DNA from: Undaria pinnatifida | Lineage: Eukaryota > Sar > Phaeophyceae > Laminariales > Alariaceae | Length of the DNA: 64,000 bases | Direction: 5' to 3' | Assembly: GCA_012845835.1 (NCBI GenBank) | Contig: JABAKD010000026.1 | Span: forward strand, 13,156,111-13,220,110 | In this document: one piece after another, positions 12,110-23,159 of the stretch | Position numbering within the stretch: the first letter of the stretch is position 1 | Layout of the letters: each line of letters begins with the position of its first letter | Made by a program: the position numbers and the translations under genes | Notes under the pieces: generated by a model | What the model was told of the DNA's origin: nothing | Seen by the model: the letters and a program-made list of their open reading frames with translations, nothing else | The model's database searches: none

Positions 12110-12276
12110 CCTCAAAATAATGTATAGTTTCCAGGCACACATTGAGCTGCCCCCCCCGCCCCCCCCCCCCCCCCCCGCCCCAACCCCCCCCCCGCCCCCA
12201 ATAATATACTGGTGCCAAAACCGTCAGATTTATCCCCTCGAAAGGATTTATAGCTTACATGCACAAATTGCCCTCT

Positions 12277-12308
<32 letters not shown>

Positions 12309-12320
12309 AAACCCGCTCGC
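12110..12320 (+). repeat. C-rich repeat linked to family A (two units)
   Basis: Two units of TTTATCCCCTC, TATAGTTTCCA/TATAGCTTACA, CACA.ATTG and a long C run (12150-12200 and 12273-12306). The same arrangement lies at 22430-22510, so it may be the left part of a longer family A element. Confidence 0.75.
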
Positions 12321-12424
12321 TTTTGATCAAAACCAGGCCCCCTCGTCCTTCAAAACTCCGCCCCACCCCCCTCACCGGTTATTCGACTTACAAGATTCAC
12401 TTGATAAAAGGATACACTTCCCTT

Positions 12425-12660
12425 CACAGCTGTCAGATTTTGTCCCCCTCAGAAACGGGTTTTATAGTTTCCGCGCACAGACTGACTAAAATCATCCTGT
12501 TGACCCTGATAGCTACACTGTAGTTGTAAGGGGAGTCGCCGACCTATATCCTTAATGAGGACACACAACTCGTAATGCGCGCGATCGGAGTATCACACAC
12601 AGCTTGCAAAGATGAGTTTCGACGAAATCTTCGATCTCACAGCTGGAGTGTATTTTCATT
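12425..12660 (+). mobile_element. Family A element, copy 3 (near consensus)
   Basis: Uninterrupted copy of about 236 bp with all landmarks from CAGCTGTCAGATTTTGTCC to TCGATCTCACAGCTGGAG. Confidence 0.9.
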
Positions 12661-12756
12661 TTTTATAATATCTCGTATACATACTATGATATCATACGTA
12701 TCATACCAGGTATTTTCTGCCAACTCTGCTACTTCGTATCAATCGCAAATACGTCG

Positions 12757-12960
12757 GGAGACGGTCAGTCATTGGGAAAACGTTTAGCGGTCAGTCAAGG
12801 GATGTCAAATCGATCGTTACACCCTAAAAACCAGTAGTTTTGACGTCAGTCAAGCTAAATTACTGCAAAATTGCCGGCGGTCAAAGGCTGAACGTGCTGT
12901 CTCCGGACATCTTTGATTGATAGTGGTTGGTTGGGCGAACTGCGGCAGTGCGGCAGTTGG
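12757..12960 (+). mobile_element. Family F element end
   Basis: GGGAGACGGTCAGTCA, AGCGGTCAGTCAAGGG and TAGTTTTGACGTCAGTCA match the reverse of the F array ending at 47475. Several direct GTCAGTCA motifs suggest a transposon terminus. Confidence 0.65.
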
Positions 12961-13371
12961 GTGGAGGGTAAACTACTAGTTTTCTGTGAATGGCCGAGCC
13001 TTTTTTTCAGCTTTTTTTCCAGTTAGTATTTCTGTACTGTTATTCTTGTTGTGTTTGCCATCCGAATGTGTGTTTGCAGTAGTTTGCAGAATTGAGTGTC
13101 CAGCTTCAACGTTGTTCGCTCATAATATTCCCGAAAGAAGAAACTATCGGAAAGAAATTACTTTGTTTCGTTAGCACTGGCACCAGGTACTTTTTCGGAT
13201 AATATAGAGCGAGTTGAAGTGTTGAAGCTCCATGGTACGAAGCAGGAGAACTTGCGTTTGCTTCGCCCCTCCCCCAGTTGATAGGCAATCAATCTTCCTG
13301 CGCGCGGTGTGCATAGTGTACTCGTGGGTATGGCGCCATGGCTCCCAACGTGAACTTATCCTAACCTCTCT

Positions 13372-13445
13372 AGAGCCACGAAACCCCTCCCTATCCTGAT
13401 TCTAAGTAATTTGTTTTGAAATGGGTTTCCAGCTATAAACGCGGT
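13372..13445 (+). mobile_element. Family E fragment
   Basis: AGAGCCACGAAACCCCTCCC, AAGTAATTTG and GGGTTTCCAGCT match the E unit. Confidence 0.6.
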
Positions 13446-13482
13446 GCTTGTTTTGTATTTAATAAAAATATGAATTACACAC

Positions 13483-13706
13483 CAGCTGTGAGATTGAAGA
13501 TTTCGTCGACACTCATCTTTCCCAGCTGTGCATGTTACTCAGATCGCGCGTACTATTGGGTGTTTGTCCTCGTCAAGGATACAGGTTGGCGACTCCCCTT
13601 GGAATTAGCTTGTACCAGAGTCAACAGGTGATGTTGATCAATCTGTGCACGGAATCTACTAAAAATAAACCCGTTTTTGAGGGGGACAAAATCTGACGGC
13701 TGTGGA
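13483..13706 (-). mobile_element. Family A element, copy 4
   Basis: Reverse-orientation copy from CAGCTGTGAGATTGAAGATT to AAATCTGACGGCTGTGG. Confidence 0.87.
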
Positions 13707-13859
13707 ATGCATCAGGTTATCCATGTAAATCGTAAGACTGTAAGTCGCGAGTTTTAGGACTATGGTTTTAGGTGCTGTGCTCTGAAAGTTGGTGTTACCC
13801 GTTTGGGACCCAGGCAATACAGCCGTGTATGCGCAACGACCGACACGTAAAAAACTTCC

Positions 13860-14660
13860 ACGAGCCGGACAAATCAGATCCTTATATTAGTTACTAATGA
13901 TCTATTGATGATCTGTGCCTTTCAGGACAGACCGATCCCTAGTCTATTTATGGTCGGCATGGCCTATGGATCATGCAGATCGATACATCATATAGATCAT
14001 GCTAGCGGGGGAGAGCAGGATGATGGGACTTATCAATTAGCATATGTTTCCTGGGGTTGCATCTGTACCTCAAGGACCCTGAACGCCTTATCATAGCGGC
14101 AGGTACAGGATCTAGATGATCTAGATGGTCTAGATCATGATCTGCCTGAGGTGGGAAAGCTTCGAAACGGTTCCGCCAATCGTCTTTGGTAACGTAACGG
14201 CAGTTAATGGGACCTACAGCAACGATGGGAGATCGCGGACGGATCCCCTGACTCACCGGGCCTCTGAAACCAAAACTGTTACCATGGTAGTGCATTTAGG
14301 CCGGAAGAAGGCGTAACCGCGCCCCAAAAGTCCGGCCTCTTACGATAGACATGTCTAATCCAAGCATTGGGTTCATTGTGCTTGATGCCTTGGCTGAGTG
14401 CAATTGCATCAATACTTTTAATAGTGTAGTTGGGCCGAAATCCACCCTTGCGTACCTTTGGTCGCGTAGCCTCTTGATGGGCAGAAAATATAGGGTAAAC
14501 GATCTGCAGCACGAGCGGAGCTGTACAAGAACGGTCTGAGTACAGGAGTTCATGCTGCGATGGCCGGAGCACTGTAAATATCCTTGCAACGTGGGTTCGC
14601 CACAAAGTGTAGCACCTCACCGTTTGTAGGTTATACAGCATTGTTGTCCGCTGTTTACTA
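13860..14660. other. GATC-rich unique-looking segment without identified gene
   Basis: Contains clustered GATCTAGATGATCTAGA-type motifs (14105-14145). Overlapping frames of about 100-120 codons exist on the - strand (14279-14641 and 14296-14589), but I recognise no domain in any. Confidence 0.45.
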
Positions 14661-14809
14661 AAAAACGTTGTACTTACCCCCTTCAGGGGCCCAGTAAAAA
14701 AAAAAGTACAATCGCGTTCTTGTCATGATGTGCGAGCATGCGGCCCATGTCACGGTGCCAGCTATGCGCGCGTGTATTGCCGGTCAGAGTCGTTTTATCG
14801 TTTTTAAGG

Positions 14810-15042
14810 TAGCCCCCCCCCCCACTTTTCTTTAGCGAAATCGCCGGTTTTCAAACCAGCTCCCGGCCGTATCTCCTGAAATTCGGTGCCCCTTTTGCCA
14901 CCCCGACGTCATCGTTCCATAATAGGCCTTTGCAAACAAGAAACTGTTTTGAGGATGCTTTTGTTCATGGCATCAAATCTCGTGCCGAGCAGCCAGAAAA
15001 CGTTCGTTAAAAGAAAACCGCCGTTTTGCGGGGGGCTCTATG
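14810..15042 (+). mobile_element. Family C MITE, copy 2
   Basis: TAGCCCCCCC start, AAATCGCCGGTTTTCAAACC, CTCCTGAAATTCGGTG, GACGTCATCG, and a GCGGGGGGCTCTAT end. Confidence 0.82.
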
Positions 15043-15105
15043 ATCGTTGAATCAGTCGGTACTTGCATTGGAAATCGACAGCTAAATCGTCGTCAAAGCC
15101 ACTCC

Positions 15106-15427
15106 TTTTTTTTCTTCTTTTCTTCACACACACATCTACTTTCCAGCTTCTGGACAACAAGCTGTGGTCACACGTGTCGTCCCTTTCTCCCCCCCGGTTT
15201 TTGCCTTTTAACTTTTATCGCGCATAGGATTCAGCAATCCCACTGCTCGTCGATATTTTCATCGAGTGTTGCTAACGCACGCTCTCGCGCTTTCCGCAAG
15301 TCAACTTGTTGTGCACAAGACAAAAGCCCCCACAAATTTATACGAGTATGCACTCGGGGAGAATCGAACTCACGAAACTGACCTATGCCAGGCTCGAGGA
15401 TAACCTGATACGCCACGGGGGTGACCG
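15106..15427 (-). mobile_element. tRNA-like SINE, copy 4
   Basis: Reverse orientation, T-rich tail at 15106-15122, body, then a head with GAATCGAACTCACG and CCTGATACGCCACGGGGG. Confidence 0.88.
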
Positions 15428-15529
15428 ACTCTATAGCTACCCGGGTTACTCCGTGTGAAGGACGATGCAATCGTCGGGACCAAAAAGCGGTAGGGGGAGG
15501 GGGCTATTTTTGGGACCTTTGTTTGCGGC

Positions 15530-15725
15530 GGCTTGGGGTCACTCGCGCGAGTGCCCCCCCCCCCCCCCCCCCCCTGTTCCTCTGCGGTCATAACCATTTG
15601 TGCTGCTTCAATTTTTGCGATACGAGTCGGTAACGGAACAGTTACCTACGCGCTACGCCAAACAAACCACCTGGATGAAGTCTTTTTGTGGGCGAGGTAC
15701 AGCAGAGTCACTCGTGCGAGTGAGC
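15530..15725. mobile_element. Element bounded by CACTCGNGCGAGTG palindromes
   Basis: GTCACTCGCGCGAGTG at 15538-15553 and GTCACTCGTGCGAGTG at 15706-15721 bracket a poly-C run and CTGTTCCTCTGCGGTC. The same parts appear in epimerase intron 1 (38220-38665). Confidence 0.6.
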
Positions 15726-15727
15726 GG

Positions 15728-15815
15728 CTTAAACCCCTTCAGAGCCCCACAACCCCTCGCCCTATACTAACTTGAAGTAAATTTGCAAAAAAAAAGGGTT
15801 CCAGTTGTAATGGCG
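15728..15815 (+). mobile_element. Family E fragment
   Basis: Contains TTAAACCCCTTCAGAGCCCC, CTATACTAACTTGAAGTAAA and GGTTCCAGTTGTAA. Confidence 0.65.
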
Positions 15816-16555
15816 TTAAGCACACGGTGATGAAACCGGGAGCACCCCCCCCCTTGCGTAGCCTTTTGGCTCAGTTCTGTTGGTCAATTTTTTCCTCTGA
15901 AGCCCCTGCAGGGTAAGCTTGCCATCTGGCCAGCAGCGTGAGCTTCCCCGCCTCGGTCGTAAAATGAGCACGCCCGGAAGGAAGGAAAGCCTCTGCAAAA
16001 ATAAGCCCGAAAAAGTTACTGGCAAACATTTGAGGCCATGTATATGCGCACTGGCTATGTTTAAGTTTCGAACGCAGACAGCACTCAAGTCTTTGGATAC
16101 TGGAGAACTGCTGATTGCAGTGTGCGTGAGATTTCCGCGTTCATTCAGTTGTTTTCGTTTCGACGAAATGCTCGACGTTTTGAATTGGATAACTGCTGTT
16201 GCAGTTGGCGTGGGCTGTCTGCATTTGTTTTTTCGTGTGCATTCTTGTGTTACCGGTAAATCATAACTGAATTTTTCAGCTCAACTAGTGGAGAGTTTTA
16301 CACCTCCTGAACAGGCAGCGGCCACACATATGTTATAATGTGTCTTCCCCTCTCCTGCCTCCGTGTAGTTGCATGTATTTGCATTTTCGTGTAGGGTTCA
16401 GCTTTCCCGCCGCCCGTCGGTTTCTGTCAAGCATTGCTATCGCACGCTCTCGCGTTTCCAGCGCCACGGTAAGCAAGCACCACACACAGCTCCCACATAG
16501 ATTTTTCGACGGAATCTTCGATCTCCCTAACGGGTACAGTGGGTACCGTTCCCCG
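15816..16555. other. No recognisable gene
   Basis: The longest frame (15919-16266 +, 115 codons) has no recognisable domain. Confidence 0.5.
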
Positions 16556-16737
16556 ATTTAAAAGCAGCCCTTGACAAACCGAAACATGCGCTCTTATCTA
16601 CAAGACGTTGCCCTTACCTGTAACGGGCAATGTATGGCATTTAGTTTGGAGGGACACGACAGAGGTGCACCACTTTTTTCCTGAGGCTTCCTCAATTTGG
16701 AAGGTTGAGAAAACATGTCTTGACCCAAAAAACTGAT

Positions 16738-16912
16738 TTGGAGGCAAAATAAACCTGCTTTATCGCGGACGAAAAATCCCATGGTAATACGACGGGAATC
16801 ATGCGTAAGAATGAGCTATTTTTTCGGATGATTTTGGGTTAAGAAGCCGCGTCATTCAGAAAACAAAATTGCCGAAAAAAGGTACACCTTTGTCGTAGCA
16901 CGCGTCTCTAGT
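16738..16912 (-). mobile_element. Family D copy
   Basis: Reverse copy with AAACCTGCTTTATCGCGGAC, GATTTTGGGTTAAGAAGCC and TCGTAGCACGCGTC. Confidence 0.68.
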
Positions 16913-16937
16913 GTGGCGGGACACGCCGAGTTGACCG

Positions 16938-17030
16938 CTCTTAACCCCTCGAGAGCCCCAAAATCCCTCCCTATACTAACATCAAGTAAATTTGTCCCGC
17001 AAAAAGTTTTCCAGCTGTAAATGCCCAAAT
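16938..17030 (+). mobile_element. Family E fragment
   Basis: CTTAACCCCTCGAGAGCCCC, CTATACTAACATCAAGTAAA and TTTTCCAGCTGTAAATG. Confidence 0.65.
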
Positions 17031-17094
17031 GCTCTCAAAACCGGGGTACCCATTGCAGTTTTTAGTTCATAAAATGAGGCACAGAACAAAAGTT

Positions 17095-17360
17095 ACCTTT
17101 TTTTTTGGTTTTCGAACCCACCGGGTATCGTTTTCGTCTTTTTTTTTTTTCTACACAATGGCATGGAAGGTGTATATACCTTTTTATGATTTAAAACCGG
17201 TCTGGTACTGCTGATTCCTCTGCGAAATTACAAAAAAGTGCAGGAGATATATCTTACGTGCTACCTTTTTTTGGGTTTTCGAACCCTCCGGGTATCAATC
17301 CCTCCGCAAAAAACACGCTTTATTTTGTTTTTGAGCCCGCCGGTATGTATCGATTCCCTG
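17095..17360 (+). repeat. Three imperfect GGTTTTCGAACCC repeats
   Basis: TTTTTGGTTTTCGAACCCACC, the same with CCCTCC, and a third weaker copy with GAGCCCGCCGGTATG, spaced 70-180 bases apart. Confidence 0.6.
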
Positions 17361-17624
17361 GCGAAGGGACCCAATAAAGAGCAGAAAAGCGTAATCGGTC
17401 GAGCGTTGCATTTAATACTGAACCGTTCTTTCCACCCATCGGCTCCACCCGTCGACACCCGGCACGCACCCTTGTGTCCTTGCGGACTCTTTGTGCAAGA
17501 TGGAGATTGCCAGGTCTGTAATCACATACTGCTATGTATGATATGATACCCTGACAGCACTTTTCTTTTCTTTTTTTTTTTGCCTTCCCATTATTTGTTA
17601 GCCGACACGTGCTACGATAGATGG

Positions 17625-17880
17625 GGCATATTTCGTGTGAAATGTTTTTTATGAATGACGGGGGATCGTTTACCCGCAATGTCGTCGGAAATAATACGCC
17701 GGTTATTTTTTTTTTTCGGCACGATTCTTGTTGTGTACCTAGGCCATGGTATGTTTTCATCCGCGATACAGCAGGTATTATTTTTTGGAATGCAAATCAG
17801 TTTTTGGGAGGGGTCTTAAGCTCCCAAATTGAGGGGTAGTATTACGAGAAACAGTGGTGCACCTCTATCGTAGCCCGCGC
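17625..17880 (+). mobile_element. Family D copy
   Basis: GAATGACGGGGGATCGTTTA, CACGATTCTTGTTGTGTACC, CATCCGCGATACAGCAGG and ACCTCTATCGTAGCCCGCGC. Confidence 0.7.
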
Positions 17881-17881
17881 C

Positions 17882-17995
17882 ATCCTCGACTACCCTTGCG
17901 CTCTCCCTCCCAGTACATAGTAACTCAGATGCGGGTTCAAATAGAGAGCCCTCCCCTCCCCTTCCCGCCACTTGCACGGTACGATTCTTACTACG
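17882..17995 (+). mobile_element. Family B fragment
   Basis: GCTCTCCCTCCCAGTACATAG, AACTCAGATGCGGG and CCCCTCCCCTTCCCGCCAC match B bodies at 30100 and 32990. Confidence 0.55.
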
Positions 17996-17996
17996 T

Positions 17997-18237
17997 TAGC
18001 CCCCCCAACTTTCCTTTGACAAAATCCCCGGTTTTGAAACCAGCTCCCGGCCGTATCTCCTGAAATACGCTGCCCCTTGCCACCCCGACGTCATCGTCCG
18101 AGAGTGCTAGTAGTAGCAGTCCTTTGCAAACAAGGAATTTCATAGAGATGTTTTCTTCATCGCATCATTCCTCGTGTCGAGCAGCCATGAAACGTTCGTC
18201 ACAGAAAATCGCTGGGTCGCGGAGGGGGGGGGCTATC
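17997..18237 (+). mobile_element. Family C MITE, copy 3
   Basis: Starts TAGCCCCCCCAACTTTCC, has GAAACCAGCTCCCGGCCGTA and GACGTCATCGTCCGA, and ends GGGGGGGGCTAT. Confidence 0.85.
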
Positions 18238-18239
18238 GT

Positions 18240-18335
18240 AGAATCAGTGGTACGTGCCTTCGTTTTTGTCGCGAGAACAACTCAGCATGTTCTTCCATCG
18301 TCGGCTCGCGTCGAACTGTGCATTTACACCATATT
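18240..18335 (+). mobile_element. Family B fragment
   Basis: CCTTCGTTTTTGTCGCGAGAA, CTTCCATCGTCGGCTCGCGT; directly after the C copy. Confidence 0.55.
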
Positions 18336-18639
18336 TACGCTATTTACAGTGAAGGAATTGTGTTTTTTTTTTTATCGGCTTCACTTCACGGCTACTCAGC
18401 AATTAGTTGGGCTGCGGGTGGAGAAATAGAAAACCTTTTAATTGACTCAGTGCTTTTACAAATATCGCCACATGTGCCGAACCACAAAAACGCACGTTGT
18501 CTGAGGTTCGGAGGAGGGGGAAGGTCCACCGGTAACAATGCCGGTCTCCAATAACGAGTCGTCTACATGTTTTTCCTGTAAAAGCACGGAGCATATTTCT
18601 TCCGCTCGAATGTGCACAGAGTCTACTACTATACACGTC

Positions 18640-18925
18640 GACTACTCTGTGGTAGCTAAGATATTTCCGGCAGTTATAAATGGGATACATTTACTGCTCA
18701 GGCGTTGTATGGGCGAAGTGCCCTCAGGTATAAGATATGCCACGTGCCCGGTACCGGTACCAGGTATGATAATATACCCGTTGTGCAGTTGCGGCGGTCT
18801 CCCTCCCTGACCCGCTTTTCGCGGACAGGCAGGCAGGCAGGCAGGCCAAGGCCAATCAATGTAAGCAAGGGAAATGAGACGCACGGAGAAGAGAAGTGGT
18901 CATTGCGAAGGAGAAGCATGAAAAT
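18640..18925 (+). repeat. Family G repeat, copy 1
   Basis: Shares GCCCTCAGG, CCACGTGCCCGGTA, ATGATAATATACCCGTTG, CGGTCTCCCTCCC and (GGCA)n with 19560-19940. Confidence 0.75.
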
Positions 18926-19129
18926 AACACGGGGTATACTTCTTCCGCTCGAGCGTGTATATAGGCCATACTTTGGCGGACTAAACTACCCTGTGGCAAC
19001 TGCAACTCGCATACGTTAGTACGGAGTATTTTGTATCTCTGCCACTTGCTATCCTATATACTTGGACGCAAGCTAAGGCGGTAGCGAGGTGCACTCTGGC
19101 TCTTTTTTTGCCTTCTGAGGGCGGTGGCT

Positions 19130-19215
19130 TAACCCCTTTAGATCCCCAAAATCCCTCCGTGCACTAACTTCCAAGTATTTTTTTCCCCCAAAGAGTCTCC
19201 CGTTGCGAAGGCGTT
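19130..19215 (+). mobile_element. Family E fragment
   Basis: TTAACCCCTTTAGATCCCC, AAATCCCTCCGTGCACTAAC and GTCTCCCGTTGCGAAGGCG. Confidence 0.6.
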
Positions 19216-19319
19216 AAGGAGCTCTATACCTCACCCAATATCTGACGTGAACAAAAATGGAAGTGCTCCTCGACGAGCAATCTCACTGCCTACTTTCAAC
19301 AAAACAAATTATTATTAAA

Positions 19320-19425
19320 AAAAGCATGAAGAATTCGACGATTTTGGGGCTAAGGGAGCCCATCTCCCGCCGTCAACCAGAAAACGTTTCCGCCAGACGG
19401 TGTGCTATCTCTATCGCATCACGCG
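19320..19425 (-). mobile_element. Family D fragment
   Basis: CGACGATTTTGGGGCTAAGG and CTATCTCTATCGCATCACGCG match D ends. Confidence 0.55.
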
Positions 19426-19559
19426 TCCTTCAACTAAAATACAAGAAAGCTGTGTCCGAAACACAAGTGGAGTCCCAACAGGGCTATTATAGTCTAAGGA
19501 GTTAGAGCTGCAGCTACGTTCGTTTTTTTTGGAGAACAAATAGTTAGCATTAGAGTCGT

Positions 19560-19945
19560 CAGATATTTTTCTGCCGTTCTAGGCGGGGTACGTTTACCGC
19601 TCGAGCGTTGTATGGCTCGAATTGCCCTCAGGCAACATATCCCACGTGCCCGGTAGACCGGTATATATACACCAGGCATGATAATATTCCCGTTGCGCAG
19701 ATGTCCCGGTCTCCCGCCCCGACTCTTTTCGCGGGCAGGCAGGCAGGCAGGTCAAGGCAAACGTAAACATGGGAATTGAGAAGCATGGGAAAAAGAAGCA
19801 TAACAAAGAGGGATACTCGTTGCGCAGAGGCCTCGGTCTCCCTCCCCCCCCCCGACCGGCTTTTAGGAAGCAGGCAGGCCAAGGAAAAAGCGTAAGCATG
19901 GGAATTGAGGCGAGGAGAATAGCTTAACAAGGAGAAGCATGGGAT
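19560..19945 (+). repeat. Family G repeat, copies 2 and 3
   Basis: 19560-19790 matches the first copy. 19800-19945 repeats CTCGTTGCGCAGA, CGGTCTCCC and GGCAGGCCAAGG. Confidence 0.72.
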
Positions 19946-20067
19946 TTCAAAGGATTTTACGAATGAAAAGCTTTACGGAAGGATGTACGAATGCAAAGCT
20001 ATACGAAATATGGATATGTGATTTCTATTGGAACTGCATCTACGCTACATTGTCGGAGCGCAGACAC

Positions 20068-20423
20068 TAGGGCTGTGAGTCTCGGCGCGGCGCGATTACT
20101 GTGGTCACCACCCAGTTTTTGGTCGGGCGAATAGTTAGTCGTTTGCCGCAGGTGCCGACTATCCATCCGACTTGGATTGGGTTTCAGTACTTTCGGGAAA
20201 GGATTGCTTTCACGGGGGGCAGTTTTTCTTGTGCGAGTGGGCCCCCTCGGCCGTTGGGACCTGTTTGGCTCGCTTCGCTCGCCTGACTTTAAGTCGGCAA
20301 ATCGGCTGGCCATCAGTTGGTTTCGCCAGCCAACTTGCCAACTAAAGTCAGTTAGTCGGCTAATGGCAGCTGCCGATTCCTAGGGTTAGGTTAGTCTTGA
20401 ATTCCGGCCGACTCACAGCACTA
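20068..20423. mobile_element. hAT-type non-autonomous transposon (MITE), 356 bp
   Basis: Ends TAGGGCTGTGAGTC and, on the reverse strand, TAGTGCTGTGAGTC form 14-bp terminal inverted repeats with one mismatch, of the TAGGG type seen in hAT elements. Flanks GCAGACAC (20060-20067) and GCAAACAC (20424-20431) are an 8-bp target duplication with one mismatch, the hAT signature. No transposase frame is inside. Confidence 0.85.
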
Positions 20424-20621
20424 GCAAACACACTAACTAGTACCAGGTACTTGTAGCAAGAAATAATCGTGTTCATGACAAGCGTGACAAGGAGGAGCAC
20501 CGCAATGATAATCGTGACCAAAAAGAAGCCGGGGCGGCGCGCCCCTCCCTGATGGCAGGAAACTCCCCTGCTGGCAGGAGCACAGCTGATGTAAATCCGT
20601 CACGTAACCGTCGGCTTTTCA

Positions 20622-20695
20622 CCCCTTTACAACTGGAAACCCGTTTTTGGGGACAAAATTACTTGGGTTTAGTATAGGGAGGGGTTCGGGGGCAC
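20622..20695 (-). mobile_element. Family E fragment
   Basis: ACAACTGGAAACCCGTTTTTGGGG and TTTAGTATAGGGAGGGGTT, reverse of the E unit. Confidence 0.62.
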
Positions 20696-20999
20696 ACCTG
20701 TAGTGCTACTGGCACCGTCGAAATATCTGCGGCAGATGTACATGGTACCTGGTGGTATTGTGATGAAACGTATGACACTGTATGTTAATACTTTCGTTGT
20801 GAATTAGAACAACAGACAGATCCTGGGCAGGTGAGAGGAAAGTCTTGGTTGAGTCCTCCAGGTGGAGTTCCCGTATATTGTAATTATGACTGCTGGGTTT
20901 TGATTGGGTTGTTGGCGTTCGGGGTTAGGGCTACGTTCGCCTGGGAGGCTAACGAGCATGGTTGAGTAGTGTGGTGGAGTCGTCCGGATCGTTGCCTAC

Positions 21000-21165
21000 T
21001 GTTAACATCTTGTCTTGTAGTTTGTGGCCACGTTACTGGTGCTTGTCTCTCTACGAGGAGGAGGTGTCGGCGCGGACACTGACTGGTTGTGCTGGGTGTA
21101 GACAGGTGGAAATATCGGTTTGATGTGAACAGCACACACAAATTATTCTGTTTTTCCATCATCCG
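21000..21165 (+). mobile_element. Family J repeat, copy 1
   Basis: Shares GTGGCCACGTTACTG-like, GCTTGTCTCTCTACGAGG, GGACACTG..TGTGCTGG and GTGAACAGCACACACA with 32795 and 33175. Confidence 0.62.
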
Positions 21166-21499
21166 GCAATTTGTGCGGGCAGCCGAGGGTTAGGTTCAAC
21201 GGCGATCGCGCTCGTGAGCATTTCCAGAAGAAAGTAGAACAAATGAAACCCCGAAAACAGGAAACCTACTGGTTCACGGTTTTTCTATTATTAAGACTTC
21301 GGCTCCTTATTTGTTAATTCTTCTCTTGCTTCTGATTTTCTTAGTTCGAGCGAGCCAGCGCGCGGCGGCATGTTGCCATCGTGAGCGTCACCTCTATAAA
21401 TACCAGTTATATAGACTGTAGATATAACACGTAAAACATGCAATGCAAAATACTTGTACATGGTATCTCTTTGGCATATAATGCCGTTGATGAATAGTT

Positions 21500-22340
21500 T
21501 CCCCGCATGTCCCGCCCGCCCCCCCCGCCCCCACCCCCCCCACCCCCCCGTCCCTCTTGTTCAAACGCCCCACCTAAAATCAAATCTGCCAGAGTGGTAA
21601 ACACTACCAGCTAGCTAATATCACCTTATTATCTTTCTAGCCATCCATGCCGTAGCTCCAATTCATCCCCCTCCCCCCCCCCCCCCCTTTTTTCCCCCGT
21701 TCCCTCTCGTTCAAACTCCCAGCCCAAAATCGAAATGGGACAGAGTAATAAACACTCCTACGCAATTGATATCACGTCATTATCTTTCTAGCCATTCATG
21801 GCGTGGCTTTAATTCACCCCCCGCACCCCCTCAACGCCCCCTCCTTCCCCACCACCCGCACCATCGCCTAGACCTAGCACCACGCGTATAGCAAGCCCCT
21901 ACATATATGCGTGATACGCGCGATCGGAGTATCACACACAGCTTGCAAAGATGAGTTTTGACAAAGTCTTCGATCTCACAGCTGGAGTGTATTTTTATTT
22001 TATATATGTGACCTAAAACTGTTAAAAACCCTCCCCCCCCTGCCCCTTTTTTTTTTTTTTTTTCTTCTTCCCCGCCTCTCTTGCTCAAACGCCCCACCAC
22101 ACATCTAAATCTGCCGGAGAAATAAACACTTCCACGCACTTGATATCACCTCATTATCTTTCTAGAGCCATTCATGCCACTGCTTCAATTCATCCCCTCC
22201 CCCCCCAACGCCCCCTTCTTCCCCGCCACCCGCACGATCGCCTAGACCTAGCACCACGCGCATAGCAAACCCCTACATCTACGCGACCTAAACCTGTTTA
22301 AAAACCCCTTTCGCCCAACCACCCCCCCCTCCCCCCCCCC
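21500..22340 (+). repeat. C-rich tandem array with ~110-bp units
   Basis: Three units of CAAACGCCCCACC.AAATC, AATAAACACT, ATATCACCTCATTATCTTTC, TAGCCATTCATGCC and C runs at about 21555, 21705 and 22085. A partial family A copy (21911-21995) sits inside. Confidence 0.75.
21911..21995 (+). mobile_element. Family A element, partial copy 5
   Basis: Right half only, from GATACGCGCGATCGGAGTATC to TCACAGCTGGAGTG. Confidence 0.85.
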
Positions 22341-22613
22341 CCACCCACTCGAACACTCTGCCCTCTCCTCACTGGTTGTACGACTTACAGGATATACACC
22401 ATAAACTAGTGCATTCCTTCCAAAACTGTCAGATTTATCCCCTTGAAGGATTTATAGTTTCCACCCACAGATTGAGTTGCCCCGCCCGCCCCCCCCCCCC
22501 CCCCGCTCCCTCTTGTTCAAACCCAGGCCCCCACGTCCTTAAAAACTTCGCCCTTCCCTCACCGGTTATTCGACTTTCAGGATGCACTTGATATAACTTG
22601 CATTTCCTTCCAC

Positions 22614-23150
22614 AGCTGTCAGATTTTGTCCCCCTCAAAAACGGGTTTTATAGTTTCCGCGCACAGACTGCCTAACATCACCCTGTTGACCCTGATAGCT
22701 ACACTGTTATAATACCGGTCGCCCCGGTGGCGTATCAGGTTATCCTCGAGCCTGGTATAGGTCAGTTTCGTGAGTTCGAGCCCCGCTGAGTGCATACTCG
22801 TATAAATTCGTTGGGACTTTTTCTTGTGGACAAATTGACTTGCGGAAAGCGCGAGAGCGTGAGTTAGCAACACTCGACGAAAAATCGACGAGCAATGAGA
22901 TTGCTGAACCCTATGCGCGATAAACATTGAAGGCAAGAACCGGGAAGGAGAAGGGATGACACCTGTGACCACGGCTTGTCCAGAAGCTGGAAAGTAATAG
23001 TGTGCAAAAAAAAAAAAAAGTTCCAAGGGGAGTCGCCGACCAATATCCTTAAGAACACGCAAACCGTAATACGCGCGATCGGAGTATCAAACACAGCTTG
23101 CAAAGATGAGTTTCGACGAAGTCTTGGATCTCACAGCTGGCTGGAGTGCA
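22614..23150 (+). mobile_element. Family A element, copy 6, split by a SINE
   Basis: Left part 22614-22714 and right part 23020-23150 flank a SINE. The join lies about 25 bp from the join in copy 2. No clear target duplication. Confidence 0.85.
22715..23019 (+). mobile_element. tRNA-like SINE, copy 2
   Basis: CCGGTCGCCCCGGTGGCGTA start, GAGTTCGAGCCCCGC, GCGAGAGCGTGAGTTAGC, CCAGAAGCTGGAAAGTA, then 14 A at 23006-23019. Confidence 0.9.
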
Positions 23151-23159
23151 TTTTTATTT

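Noticed and set aside
12986..13174. Signal-peptide exon for the epimerase
   Set aside because: The hydrophobic start (FFPVSISVLLFLLCLPSECVFA) is tempting, but it is about 25 kb from exon 1 with no linking exon and no splice support.
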